Shown: positions 1 to 9,435, counted from the stretch's first letter. The stretch: 64,000 bases of DNA from Staphylococcus intermedius NCTC 11048 (GCF_002902385.1 NZ_PPQH01000009.1:62001-126000); one strand, 5' to 3'. Notes: generated by a model not told the origin, from the sequence alone. Made by a program: numbers and translations.

Positions 1-463
1 GATGCTCATTCATGAAGAAGGCTGGCCGACACGTATTGCATTGAAAGACTTTCATGATGGCATTCGCTTTAAGCCGAGTTTGTTAAGTGAAATCGCCCAG
101 AATCCACAATTACGTGAGACACCTGAAGCCCATCGCAAAGTGAACCAAAACTCATTTATTGAAACAGAAGATGTGGCACTCGTCCGTGATTTTCTACATG
201 ATGCCTTTTTCTTTATTAATATTGCAGAAATCATTGACTTTGTTGCACGTCAATATGAGATGAAAGCATCCGAACAATGGGAAATCGTACGTGCTGTCAT
301 TTCACAGTATCAACAAACATTCCCAGATCTTCCGAATTATCGTCAATTTGATTTATTTGTTCCGACGATTCAAGTGGAAAAATTGACGACACGCCGTTTA
401 CGCGAAGATGTTGCGTTACGTCTTCACGAAGTAAGCAATCCATTAAGGAGGTCCGAACAATGA
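1..463 (+). CDS. sbnF: Staphyloferrin B synthetase SbnF, C-terminal end (partial)
   Basis: This is the 3' end of a gene that enters the window already open; about 153 residues are visible and the first in-frame Met is internal. The residues fit the C-terminal, FhuF-like part of an NRPS-independent siderophore (IucA/IucC type) synthetase, with a charged stretch around DGIRFKPSLL and a long helical end. In S. aureus, SbnF joins a citryl intermediate to a diamine during staphyloferrin B assembly in the cytoplasm. The assignment to sbnF rests on sequence type and on the following sbnG-sbnH-sbnI order. The stop overlaps the sbnG start by four bases (ATGA), which indicates translational coupling in one operon. 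Confidence 0.85.
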   Translation, partial: MLIHEEGWPTRIALKDFHDGIRFKPSLLSEIAQNPQLRETPEAHRKVNQNSFIETEDVALVRDFLHDAFFFINIAEIIDFVARQYEMKASEQWEIVRAVISQYQQTFPDLPNYRQFDLFVPTIQVEKLTTRRLREDVALRLHEVSNPLRRSEQ

Positions 464-1245
464 GACAACTTTCACTTAAACGCAACTTAGCAGAAGGAAA
501 AGTGCAGTACGGATTGATGAATTCGATTCCAGATCCGCTCGTTATCGAAATTATCGCTGCAAGTGGCTATGATTTTGTCGTCATTGATACAGAACATGTC
601 GCGATAAACGATGAAACGTTAGCGCATATGATTCGTGCTGCTGAGACGACCAATATTATTCCGATAGTCCGTGTGACTGCCGCAATTGAACGTGACATTA
701 TTAAAGTGTTAGACATGGGTGCAAGAGGTATTGTTGTTCCACATGTGAATGACCGTGAAACAGCAGAACGTATTGTGAAGTTGAGTCGTTATTATCCAGA
801 AGGGTTGCGCAGTTTGAATGGCGGACGGATGGCGCGGTTTGGTGAGGTTCCTTTGAAAGAAGCGATGGCTGAAGCGAATGCGTCTATATGTGTGATCGCA
901 ATGATTGAAAATATGAAAGGCGTCCGTGCGATTGATGAAATTGTACAGGTGGATGGTTTGGATATGGTCATTGAAGGTGCGGCCGATTTATCACAATCAC
1001 TTGGCATCCCTTGGGAAACACGTCATGACCAAGTGCAACAAGCGATTCAGCATGTGTTTACGACTACGAAAACAGCAGGTAAGCAATTTTGTGCTTTACC
1101 TCGAGATGACCAACAAGTTCAACGATGGCAACAACAAGGTGTCCAATGTTTTCTGATGGGAGATGACCGTGGCAAGCTGTATCGTCATTTAAAACACAAT
1201 TTAGCACAGTTGAAAGAGGTGACGACACATGACGGCGATTCATAA
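460..1245 (+). CDS. sbnG: Citrate synthase SbnG of staphyloferrin B pathway
   Basis: The 261-residue protein belongs to the HpcH/HpaI class II aldolase family. In S. aureus, SbnG is a metal-dependent citrate synthase that makes citrate from oxaloacetate and acetyl-CoA for staphyloferrin B, independent of the TCA cycle enzyme. Family features are visible: DFVVIDTEH near residue 40, the GARGIVVPHVN stretch near residue 90 and MIENMKGV near residue 148. A strong ribosome site AAGGAGGT (445-452) lies seven bases before the ATG. The gene overlaps sbnF by four bases and sbnH by 17 bases. Its length is close to the S. aureus protein. Confidence 0.93.
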   Translation: MRQLSLKRNLAEGKVQYGLMNSIPDPLVIEIIAASGYDFVVIDTEHVAINDETLAHMIRAAETTNIIPIVRVTAAIERDIIKVLDMGARGIVVPHVNDRETAERIVKLSRYYPEGLRSLNGGRMARFGEVPLKEAMAEANASICVIAMIENMKGVRAIDEIVQVDGLDMVIEGAADLSQSLGIPWETRHDQVQQAIQHVFTTTKTAGKQFCALPRDDQQVQRWQQQGVQCFLMGDDRGKLYRHLKHNLAQLKEVTTHDGDS

Positions 1246-2431
1246 ATGCGTCCATCGACTGAAGCAACAAGGCCCACTCTGTCATTTTATTTATGATATG
1301 GATGCACTAGAGCAACATCTTGAGCGTGTGACATTACAGTTGCCTGACAATTGTGAGATGTATTATGCGATGAAAGCGAACAGTGAGCCCGCTATTTTAG
1401 CAGCCATTCAACCCCATGTCGCTGGATTCGAAGTCGCTTCAGAAGGCGAAATAGAAAAAGCTTTAGCGCATACAACAGCTGAACATGTCATTTTTGGTGG
1501 ACCTGGAAAGACCGATGAATCTTTACAATATGCGATTCAACAAGAGATTCGACGCATTCATGTCGAAAGTTTGTATGAGTTAGAGCGCTTAAATCACTTA
1601 CTTGAGCGTGAAAATGCAACGATGTCCATCTTGCTCAGAGTGAATTTAGCAGGACCATTTCCCGCTGCGACGTTACATATGGCAGGTCAACCGACGCAAT
1701 TTGGTATTGATGAAACAGAGGTCGATACTGTGATTGAAGCAGCGAAAAATATGCCACGTATTCAATTGGAAGGCTTTCATTTCCATTCAATTTCCAACAA
1801 TTTAGACGCAGCACTGCATTTACAAGTGATGGCACTCTATTTCCAAAAGGCAAAAGCATGGGCAGCACAACATGACTTTACGTTGCAACATCTCAATGTC
1901 GGCGGTGGCATCGGTGTCAATTATGCGGATTTAAATGAACAATTTGATTGGACGTATTTCACGACAGAACTGGCCGATTTGATAGAAGAAGAGCAGCTGC
2001 AACAGATGACTTTAAACTTTGAATGTGGTCGTTATATGGTCGCGCATATCGGCTATTACGTGACTGAAGTATTGGATATTAAACGTGTACATGGTGCATG
2101 GTTTGCCATTTTAAAAGGGGGCACACAACACTTTAGGCTGCCTGTTTCATGGCAACACAATCACCCGTTTGAAATACTGCCGATGTCTGAACAAGCGAAT
2201 GAAGTTACATCTAGAACGATTGAACAACAAACTGTGACCCTCGTCGGACAATTGTGTACACCGAAAGATGTTTTTGCGAAAGACGTGGAGATACAGCAGT
2301 TGTCTACAGGTGATGCTGTCATGTTCACGTATGCCGGTGCGTATGGTTGGTCGATTTCACATCATGACTTTTTAAGCCATCCACATCCGCAATTCGTATA
2401 TTGGTCAAGTGAAAAGGAGGGAGAATCATGA
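1229..2431 (+). CDS. sbnH: PLP-dependent decarboxylase SbnH
   Basis: The 400-residue protein is a fold III PLP-dependent decarboxylase of the ornithine/diaminopimelate/arginine type. The PLP lysine sits in the YYAMKANSEP motif near residue 45, a glycine-rich phosphate-binding NVGGGIG lies near residue 224, and the cysteine of the second active-site half is in LVGQLCTPKDVF near residue 336. In staphyloferrin B synthesis SbnH decarboxylates a citryl-diaminopropionate intermediate to give the ethylenediamine part. The start overlaps the end of sbnG by 17 bases and is preceded by AGAGGTG; the stop overlaps sbnI by four bases. Tight packing supports one transcript. Confidence 0.93.
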   Translation: MTAIHKCVHRLKQQGPLCHFIYDMDALEQHLERVTLQLPDNCEMYYAMKANSEPAILAAIQPHVAGFEVASEGEIEKALAHTTAEHVIFGGPGKTDESLQYAIQQEIRRIHVESLYELERLNHLLERENATMSILLRVNLAGPFPAATLHMAGQPTQFGIDETEVDTVIEAAKNMPRIQLEGFHFHSISNNLDAALHLQVMALYFQKAKAWAAQHDFTLQHLNVGGGIGVNYADLNEQFDWTYFTTELADLIEEEQLQQMTLNFECGRYMVAHIGYYVTEVLDIKRVHGAWFAILKGGTQHFRLPVSWQHNHPFEILPMSEQANEVTSRTIEQQTVTLVGQLCTPKDVFAKDVEIQQLSTGDAVMFTYAGAYGWSISHHDFLSHPHPQFVYWSSEKEGES

Positions 2432-3192
2432 AACAGGTTTACGACACATTGCAACTCATTCCAGTCGACAAGATTGACCTCCACGAAGCATTTGAACCGA
2501 GTCGATTAGAAAAAACGAAAGAGAGCATTGAAAAAGAGCAGCATTTACGACACTCTGTCCTCGTCGTAAAAACGTTATTCGGACGCTACATGGTCATTGA
2601 TGGCGTACACCGTTTCATGAGCTTGAAAGCATTAGGTTGTGAAGTCATTCCTGTACAGGTGATCCAACGTACGCAATACTCTATTGGCAGTTGGCATCAT
2701 AAAATCCCTAATGGTGCGTGGTGTGACGGTCTAGCTGATGAACCCATGCTACCGTGGACGACAGAAGTCCGCGATGAAGCCCCTTTTATTACGATGTGCG
2801 ATCAACAAACGGAACATTATTTATATGTGGCTGATTTAACTGCAGATAAGCTCGATATTTGGAAGAAGGTCGTCAACAGCTATAGTGCAAGTTGCAAAGT
2901 GGAACGTGTCCCACATAATGCCTGTTTGTGCCTCGAAACCAATGATATATTAATGAAATATCAACCTCTAAAAATTGGAGAAATTGAAGCTGTCGTGCAA
3001 AGAGGACAAACAGTACCCGCTGGCGTCACACGTTTTAACATTGCAGGGCGTTGTTTGAATCTACAAGTGCCACTCCATTTATTGAAAAATATGAATCAAG
3101 CGAGCCAGGAGAAGTGGCATACGTTTTTACAGAAGAAAATTGAAAGCATGCGTTGTTATACTGAAAAGATTTATTTGATAGAAGCGGAATAA
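2428..3192 (+). CDS. sbnI: SbnI, ParB/Srx-fold serine kinase and sbn regulator
   Basis: The 254-residue protein has an N-terminal ParB/sulfiredoxin fold: residues 10-75 hold the PVDKIDLHEAF start and the DGVHRFMSLKALG nucleotide-binding box. From published work on S. aureus, SbnI phosphorylates free L-serine to O-phosphoserine, the substrate of SbnA, binds heme, and affects transcription of the sbn operon. The remaining two thirds have no other motif I recognise. The ATG overlaps the sbnH stop in ATGA, with GGAGGGAG just before it. It is the last gene of the cluster and is followed by a terminator at 3225-3258. Confidence 0.9.
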   Translation: MKQVYDTLQLIPVDKIDLHEAFEPSRLEKTKESIEKEQHLRHSVLVVKTLFGRYMVIDGVHRFMSLKALGCEVIPVQVIQRTQYSIGSWHHKIPNGAWCDGLADEPMLPWTTEVRDEAPFITMCDQQTEHYLYVADLTADKLDIWKKVVNSYSASCKVERVPHNACLCLETNDILMKYQPLKIGEIEAVVQRGQTVPAGVTRFNIAGRCLNLQVPLHLLKNMNQASQEKWHTFLQKKIESMRCYTEKIYLIEAE

Positions 3193-3224
3193 CATCATCG
3201 TTGCAATTGATTTGAAGTAGGAAC

Positions 3225-3258
3225 AAGGAGCTGGAAAACGAAATTCAGCTCCTTTTCC
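3225..3258 (+). terminator. Terminator of the sbn operon
   Basis: A nine-base perfect stem, AAGGAGCTG (3225-3233) with CAGCTCCTT (3246-3254), is followed by a short T-rich tail. It lies 33 bases after the sbnI stop and closes the operon. Confidence 0.8.
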
Positions 3259-3378
3259 TACGATATGAGAAAATTAAAAATTGAAAATGTAATATCAATT
3301 AAAGTGAATCGGGGTTAAAATTTTTAATTTTTCCATCTTAAAAGCTTACTTCATTGATTCGCAACATATAAATTCAAG

Positions 3379-3439
3379 TTGCTAAAATGGGCGAGACTCC
3401 TGAGGCAAGTCCCCTAAGATCGCGAGCCCATGATAGCAA
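3379..3439. repeat. Palindromic intergenic element, copy 1
   Basis: Two nested arms can be read: TTGCTA (3379-3384) pairs with TAGCAA (3434-3439), and ATGGGC (3387-3392) pairs with GCCCAT (3426-3431). The top of the hairpin contains TGAGGCAAGTCCCCTAAGA (3401-3419), which recurs in reverse complement at 42322-42340. I infer a dispersed palindromic repeat or structured RNA. It is not the operon terminator, because it has no T tail and lies 120 bases past one. Confidence 0.6.
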
Positions 3440-3585
3440 TTGTGAAGATTTACCAAGGTGATCAATGAGAATAATTTGATTAAATATATCAAGATAAGAC
3501 AACTAAAAATTATGTGTCCCATCCCCTGTTTTCCTTTCTAGTGGTTTTATAGTGCATTTACAAATATAAAACAGTTGAAAAATGA

Positions 3586-3648
3586 GGATGTGTTCGACAT
3601 GCAAATGATTGCATCAAAAACATCAAAAACTTTCTATGTCGCGCGTCC
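3586..3648 (-). terminator. Probable terminator of the M50 gene
   Basis: Read on the minus strand, AAGGACGCGCGACAT pairs, with G-U pairs and a two-base bulge, with ATGTCGAACACATCCT, followed by CATTTTTC. It lies just beyond the stop of the M50 gene at 3657. The loop is long, so confidence is moderate. Confidence 0.5.
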
Positions 3649-3656
3649 TTGTCTCT

Positions 3657-4400
3657 TTATAGCAGTGTATGTTGGATAAAGTAATAAATAGCTAAAAAGT
3701 TGACGATAATCCACAGACTTGAAAAGAAAAGGGTAGGCAGCTTCGTTAACATTTTTAATGCTGTCCCATCCCACTCAGGTTGAGGTCGTGCGAATGTCAG
3801 TTGTACAATCGTCATAGTAGATTGAATAATTTCGCCCAACAGTGTCCCGAGTATGAAATGGTATACAAACATGTAAATCAACGAATAGTTCGTTAAGTTT
3901 TCAGACTGTATGCCCAAATAGCCAATCAGTATTAAAAAGGCAATGATGAGTAACGGAACAGCTTTTCTTGATGTTTTCCATGTAAAGTAAATGAAAATAA
4001 GGACATACAGCATAATAAACAATGCACCTTGTCCCTTACTTTGAATATACAAACCTAAAATGAACATGATTGGTGACATGAGATAGCCGCCCAATGTTGT
4101 GATAATATGGCCTGAACGGCTTCTACTTGCTGTGACAGCGTATCCTTGCTGACCTGTGGCATTACGCTCATGTCTCGTTGCGACAACGACAAAATCTCTC
4201 ACACGCCCACCTGATAATCGATTAAACAGAACGTGGCCGAATTCATGTGTCAAAACTGGAATGTAGTTCAACGCAATATCTAATAATGAAAATATAGGAC
4301 GGTATGCATAATGGCGGCTTACGAGGTAGAGGCCTGTAATACAGATCAGTAAAATCATTGAAATAGGGATGGGTGAAGTGACCCATGAATAACCGTGCAT
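3657..4400 (-). CDS. M50-type membrane zinc metallopeptidase
   Basis: This is an integral membrane protein of about 247 residues with several hydrophobic segments. The zinc motif HEFGH is in LTHEFGHVLFNRLSGG near the second segment, as in M50 (site-2 protease-like) family members. The substrate is not known. The frame is open to an upstream ATG at 4433, but that start has no ribosome site; the ATG at 4400 is preceded by AAAGGA at nine bases, so I prefer it. It follows the acetyltransferase gene on the same strand. A role in envelope maintenance is a guess from its place beside the teichoic acid genes. Confidence 0.75.
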   Translation of the reverse strand: MHGYSWVTSPIPISMILLICITGLYLVSRHYAYRPIFSLLDIALNYIPVLTHEFGHVLFNRLSGGRVRDFVVVATRHERNATGQQGYAVTASRSRSGHIITTLGGYLMSPIMFILGLYIQSKGQGALFIMLYVLIFIYFTWKTSRKAVPLLIIAFLILIGYLGIQSENLTNYSLIYMFVYHFILGTLLGEIIQSTMTIVQLTFARPQPEWDGTALKMLTKLPTLFFSSLWIIVNFLAIYYFIQHTLL

Positions 4401-4472
4401 AGGTGTCAATCCTTTCGCAAAACTTAACTTCATTATAGCGGGATGATTGCTGTTGAACTATGGACTTAAGTC

Positions 4473-5030
4473 CTAAAGTGTATCATCCAGTTGACGTATG
4501 ATTTTAGCAGGATTGCCAGCAACAACTGTATATGCAGGTACATCACGTGTGACGACGCTCCCTGCAGCAATAGTGGCCCCGTGATGAACTGTGATGCCAG
4601 GTAAAACAATGACGCCAGCACCAATCCACACATCATCTTCAATGGTAATTTTTTGGCCTTGTTCAATTCCTGTGCGACGCTCTGCTGGGTCAAGCGGGTG
4701 ATTGACAGTAATCAGTTGTACGTTCGGCCCGATTTTGACGTTATTACCAATGAAAATTGGCGCAATATCAAGCCACGTATTGTGCGTATTGACATAAACA
4801 TTGTCACCTAAATGAATATTGTAGCCATAGTCAAAGTAGAAGGGCGGTTCAATGTAACATTGCTGTTGCACCTGACCTAAGATGTGAGACAAGTAGGATG
4901 CACGTTGTTCAATATCGGTTATTGCATTGTAAGTATTACGCGCTGCTGCAGCTTGTTGACGGTCATGTACAAGTGTCGCATCGCTCGGATAATAGGGTAA
5001 TTCACGTATCATTTTTTCTTTTTCAGTCAT
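4473..5030 (-). CDS. Sugar O-acetyltransferase, maltose acetyltransferase type
   Basis: The 185-residue protein belongs to the left-handed beta-helix (hexapeptide) acetyltransferases of the maltose/galactoside type. The N-terminal Mac domain (residues 1-55) is followed by hexapeptide turns such as [27 protein letters not shown] and [12 protein letters not shown]. The catalytic His is in the [13 protein letters not shown] stretch near residue 110. Enzymes of this group move acetyl from acetyl-CoA to sugar hydroxyls in the cytoplasm; the physiological sugar is usually unknown. AGAAAGGA lies upstream of the ATG. It is divergent from tagA and probably co-directional with the M50 gene by chance. 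Confidence 0.9.
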   Translation of the reverse strand: MTEKEKMIRELPYYPSDATLVHDRQQAAAARNTYNAITDIEQRASYLSHILGQVQQQCYIEPPFYFDYGYNIHLGDNVYVNTHNTWLDIAPIFIGNNVKIGPNVQLITVNHPLDPAERRTGIEQGQKITIEDDVWIGAGVIVLPGITVHHGATIAAGSVVTRDVPAYTVVAGNPAKIIRQLDDTL

Positions 5031-5163
5031 AGGTAGGCTTCCTTTCTAAGATGTCGACTTGATTCGATCATCAATGTATCAAAAGTGGACATCTAAAATG
5101 TTAAACACAGTGTATCATATATGGGACTTTGGGATGAACTTTGAATAAAATGTATGATTTAGC

Positions 5164-5191
5164 TTGATTTTGGTGTAAAATGTGTTAAAGT
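5164..5191 (+). promoter_or_regulatory. Possible tagA promoter
   Basis: TTGATT (5164-5169) and TAAAGT (5186-5191) are separated by 16 bases, about 75 bases before the tagA start. Only the -35 matches well, so this is a tentative assignment. Confidence 0.35.
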
Positions 5192-5264
5192 GACATCAAT
5201 ATGATGTAAACATTATGTAAAATAAAATGTCATTGAAATTAAATGAAAGATTGAAGGTGAGACT

Positions 5265-6086
5265 ATGGCTAAAGCATTGCCTACTGGTCATCATGAGGGC
5301 ACTTTTCCTAGTCGTGACACTACAGTAGAAGAACCCTTTACGTTTAAAGAGAAAAAAGCACAAGTCCAAGTCATGGATGTGATGTTTGATAACGTCACAT
5401 TAATGGACATGCATCAAAATATTTTAAAATATATGCACACTGAAACGAAACATAATTTATTTATTGTGACGGCTAACCCAGAGATCGTCCATTATGCATC
5501 GGAAAACCCGATATATGCACAAATGTTGAAACAAGCAGATTTTATCGTTCCAGATGGTACGGGAATTGTCAAAGCTGCTCAGATATTAGGTCAACCTTTA
5601 CAAGAGCGTGTACCGGGTATTGAAGTGATGGAAACATGTTTAAATATTGCTGATTTAGAGCGCAAAAAAGTGTTTTTACTTGGCGCGACATCACCGGTTG
5701 TTGAAAAGGCAGCACGACGTATTCAGCGTCAATATCCACATATCGACATCCAAACACATCACGGGTTTATCGATATTACTGACCAGAAAGTAATCGAACA
5801 AGTACGTGACTTTAATCCGGACTTCATTTTTGTAGGTATGGGGTATCCAAAGCAAGAACAATGGATTCAACATAACCGTCACCATTTTGACCATACCTTA
5901 ATGATGGGCGTTGGTGGCTCAATTGATGTTTATAGTGGTGAAGTAAAACGTGCACCATACGTATGGAGAGCGATGAATTTAGAATGGGCCTACCGTGCGT
6001 TGACAGATATTAAGCGCATTCACCGTTTGAAAAGAATTCCTAAGTTTGTTGTCGTTGTATATAAACAAAAGTATTTAAACAAATAG
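5265..6086 (+). CDS. tagA: TagA/TarA N-acetylmannosaminyltransferase
   Basis: The 273-residue protein is a WecG/TagA/CpsF family glycosyltransferase. It adds N-acetylmannosamine to undecaprenyl-PP-GlcNAc, the first committed step of wall teichoic acid synthesis at the cytoplasmic membrane face. Family motifs are clear: TANPEIVHYA near residue 70, PDGTGIVKAA near residue 98, and FVGMGYPKQEQWIQ near residue 190. The start has a good ribosome site (GAAGGTGAG). The product carries about 20 extra N-terminal residues compared with the S. aureus protein (about 254 residues); homology proper begins near VMDVMFDNVTL. It is convergent with tagH. Confidence 0.95.
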   Translation: MAKALPTGHHEGTFPSRDTTVEEPFTFKEKKAQVQVMDVMFDNVTLMDMHQNILKYMHTETKHNLFIVTANPEIVHYASENPIYAQMLKQADFIVPDGTGIVKAAQILGQPLQERVPGIEVMETCLNIADLERKKVFLLGATSPVVEKAARRIQRQYPHIDIQTHHGFIDITDQKVIEQVRDFNPDFIFVGMGYPKQEQWIQHNRHHFDHTLMMGVGGSIDVYSGEVKRAPYVWRAMNLEWAYRALTDIKRIHRLKRIPKFVVVVYKQKYLNK

Positions 6087-6102
6087 AATAGTGTATCATA
6101 GA

Positions 6103-6152
6103 GCGAGTTAAACCATTGCAATTTTTATTGTCACGGGTTTGACTCGTTTTTT
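6103..6152 (+). terminator. Terminator after tagA
   Basis: CGAGTTAAACC (6104-6114) pairs with GGTTTGACTCG (6136-6146 region), followed by a run of T. It lies just after the tagA stop. Confidence 0.75.
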
Positions 6153-6215
6153 GTGTTAAGTTCATAATCATTATAAAAATGGAGGAATAATTCAGGGTGG
6201 AAAGGGGTAAAAGGT

Positions 6216-6264
6216 CACTGCATCGACCACGATACAAAAATGTTTCATCGTAATCGATGCAGTG
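6216..6264 (-). terminator. Inverted repeat between convergent tagA and tagH
   Basis: CACTGCATCGA (6216-6226) pairs perfectly with TCGATGCAGTG (6254-6264), with an inner ACGAT/ATCGT pair. It lies 36 bases beyond the tagH stop. On the minus strand it is followed by ACCTTTTACC, a weak tail, so it could be a tagH terminator or another structured element. Confidence 0.55.
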
Positions 6265-6300
6265 TAGGATGCTGGATATCATCAATCTATAAGAAAAAAG

Positions 6301-7095
<795 letters not shown>

Positions 7096-7371
7096 CTATG
7101 AACAGTCCTTACATTGATAATATTGAAATGAAATTCGGTTTTTGCTTCCATCATCTTATGTCTATACATTATAATATATTACTAAGTGGTTGTTAAATTT
7201 GTGAAGCTATTGTAAAGTATTATGGATACAATGTATTTCATTTTACTTAAATCAACTTAGCTTTTCAATTAAAGAATAGGCGATGAGACATACTAGGTCA
7301 AATATTAATACATCATAGTTTTGATAATTGACTTTAGGTGGATGATCGTGCATGTGAAAGCGTGGTAAATT

Positions 7372-8175
7372 ATGAATTCTGTTATTACCGTAATGAAAGA
7401 ACATTTTAAAAGTTTTTATCTGATTCAGCGGTTAGCACAATTCCAACTTAAGATTTCAAATCATAATAACTATCTCGGATTAGCTTGGGAGATTATTAAT
7501 CCGGTGATACAAATTATGGTTTACTGGTTTGTCTTTGGTTTTGGGATTAGAAGTAACCATCCTGTCGATGGTGTACCATTTATTTATTGGTTGCTGGTCG
7601 GAATTAGTATGTGGTTCTTCATTAATCAAGGTATTTTAGAGGGAACAAAATCGATTACGATGAAATATGGACAAGTGGCAAAGATGAATTTCCCACTTTC
7701 TATCATTCCGACATACATCGTGACAAGTAAGTTGTATGGCCATTTAATGCTTGTACTTGCGATTGTCATTTTATGTACAGTGAGTGGTATTACACCAACA
7801 ATTTATATTTTGCAACTGTTCATCTACATCCCGTTTGCGTTTTGTTTTACGTCAGCAGTGGCACTTTTAACGTCAACATTAGGGGTGCTTGTTCGTGATA
7901 CGCAAATGGCAATGCAAGCTTTATTAAGGGTTCTTTTCTATGCTTCTCCGATTCTTTGGACACCTCCACCTGGATCGTTAGCGGAAAAGATTTTAATGTT
8001 TAATCCTATTTATTTTGTAGCGGAGAGTTACCGTGCAGCTATACTATTTCATGAATGGTATTTTATTACGCATTGGAAACTGGCACTGTTTAATGTGTGC
8101 GTTACGGCGATGTTATTTATTATTGGTTCGATATTACATATGCGCTACAGAGATCAGTTTGCAGATTTTATGTAA
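7372..8175 (+). CDS. tagG: Teichoic acid exporter permease TagG/TarG
   Basis: The 267-residue ABC-2 type membrane protein has six hydrophobic segments. It is the transmembrane half of the wall teichoic acid flippase and, in S. aureus, the target of the inhibitor targocil. The sequence follows S. aureus TarG closely from the amphipathic N-terminus (KEHFKSFYLIQRLAQFQ) to the C-terminal RYRDQFADFM. The chosen ATG matches the S. aureus N-terminus, although the ribosome site (GTGGTAA) is weak. It is divergent from tagH and is followed by tagB after a hairpin. Confidence 0.96.
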   Translation: MNSVITVMKEHFKSFYLIQRLAQFQLKISNHNNYLGLAWEIINPVIQIMVYWFVFGFGIRSNHPVDGVPFIYWLLVGISMWFFINQGILEGTKSITMKYGQVAKMNFPLSIIPTYIVTSKLYGHLMLVLAIVILCTVSGITPTIYILQLFIYIPFAFCFTSAVALLTSTLGVLVRDTQMAMQALLRVLFYASPILWTPPPGSLAEKILMFNPIYFVAESYRAAILFHEWYFITHWKLALFNVCVTAMLFIIGSILHMRYRDQFADFM

Positions 8176-8182
8176 TGAGAAC

Positions 8183-8224
8183 AACCCCTCGATACATTAG
8201 ATTTGTGTTGAGGGTTTTCTTTTA
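8183..8224 (+). terminator. Hairpin between tagG and tagB
   Basis: AACCCCTCGATAC pairs imperfectly with GTGTTGAGGGTT (one bulged C), followed by TTCTTTT. It could be a partial terminator that lowers tagB expression relative to tagG. Confidence 0.5.
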
Positions 8225-8249
8225 AATAACATTTTAGGGTGGTGAAGAA

Positions 8250-9341
8250 ATGATGCGCTATTATATTAAAGCCATTTATATTTATATGGTAGCTTGTTTG
8301 AGTCGACTACACAGTTCATTCCGTATCGACAGAAAACACATTGTATTTTTAATGACTTTTAAAGAAGATCAATTACCCATTATTGATCAATTAAGTGAAC
8401 GCGGTTTTAACATTACTGTTTTTGCAAAGCCTAAAGATTTTCACTATTTAGAAAACAGATCAAATATTACGTATTATCCCCTGAAACAATCTTCAACTTT
8501 AAAGCAATTAGCCGCATTAGCTACTGCAAAAGTGGTGTTTATAGACACTTATTATTTAATCATGGCAGGATGGCGTAAAAAAGAAGGTCAGACCGTCATT
8601 CAAACGTGGCATGCGGCAGGTGCATTGAAAAAGTTTGGTTTAGAGGACCATTCAGTAGATTTGAATCGAAAGGAACATGTCGCGCAATATGATGCAGTGT
8701 ATCAAGCGACAGACAAATATTTAGTCGGTGGTCAGCAAATGGCAGATTGCTTTGAAAAGGCGTTCGGTGCACGTTATGAACAGTTACTGAGTTTTGGGAG
8801 TCCAAGATTAACGACATACCGACACATTGATCGACAAGCACATCAACAAAAGCTCAAAGCACAACTAGGCATTCAAAACAAAGTCGCAGTCTATTTACCG
8901 ACTTATCGTGAAAACGGACAAGCGAACCGTACGATTGATAAAGAAACGTTTGAGACTGCGGTACCTGGTTATACGTTGTTGAGTAAATACCATCCTACCG
9001 TGGCAGCATCGGCAGAAAATATTAAAATGTGTACGCTGGATCTTGTCATATTAGCAGATTTAATTATTACAGATTATAGCTCTTTAGCGATAGAAGCCAG
9101 TATTGTCAATACGCCAACAATATTTTACGTGTATGATGAGGCGGAATACGAAATCGTTAGAGGGCTCAACCAATATTATTATGATATCCCTCAAGAATAT
9201 AAAGCATATGATGAGCGCACATTGTATCATCGTATCAATCAAGGAGAGTTACAACCATTATTCCAAAAATGGCACCAATATAATACGAGTGAAAGTTTAA
9301 ATCAAGTGGTCAACTATGTAGAAAAACTCGTGAGAATTTAG
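8250..9341 (+). CDS. tagB: Teichoic acid glycerol-phosphate primase TagB/TarB
   Basis: The 363-residue protein belongs to the CDP-glycerol glycerophosphotransferase (TagB/TagF) family. TarB adds the first glycerol-3-phosphate to the ManNAc-GlcNAc-lipid intermediate at the membrane. Visible motifs include VIQTWHAAGALKKFG near residue 118, LLSKYHPTV near residue 246 and LIITDYSSLAIEASI near residue 270, where His and Asp residues are conserved in the family. A hydrophobic or amphipathic N-terminus fits membrane association. Two ATGs stand next to each other at 8250 and 8253. The next gene, tagD, supplies the CDP-glycerol substrate. Confidence 0.93.
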   Translation: MMRYYIKAIYIYMVACLSRLHSSFRIDRKHIVFLMTFKEDQLPIIDQLSERGFNITVFAKPKDFHYLENRSNITYYPLKQSSTLKQLAALATAKVVFIDTYYLIMAGWRKKEGQTVIQTWHAAGALKKFGLEDHSVDLNRKEHVAQYDAVYQATDKYLVGGQQMADCFEKAFGARYEQLLSFGSPRLTTYRHIDRQAHQQKLKAQLGIQNKVAVYLPTYRENGQANRTIDKETFETAVPGYTLLSKYHPTVAASAENIKMCTLDLVILADLIITDYSSLAIEASIVNTPTIFYVYDEAEYEIVRGLNQYYYDIPQEYKAYDERTLYHRINQGELQPLFQKWHQYNTSESLNQVVNYVEKLVRI

Positions 9342-9435
9342 CGTAAAAACTGGATATTTTTAGGAATTGATAAATGTTTATGCTATAATTCAACAAAATG
9401 AAGAAAATATTAATCAATATTAAGGAGGTGTAAAG

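Larger units (their letters stand above)
3193..3656. other. Intergenic region between sbnI and the M50 gene
   Basis: This 464-base stretch between convergent genes holds the sbn terminator, a palindromic repeat element (3379-3439), a C-rich patch GTGTCCCATCCCCTG (3511-3525) of unknown meaning, and the likely terminator of the M50 gene (3586-3648). I find no supported reading frame in it. Confidence 0.6.
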
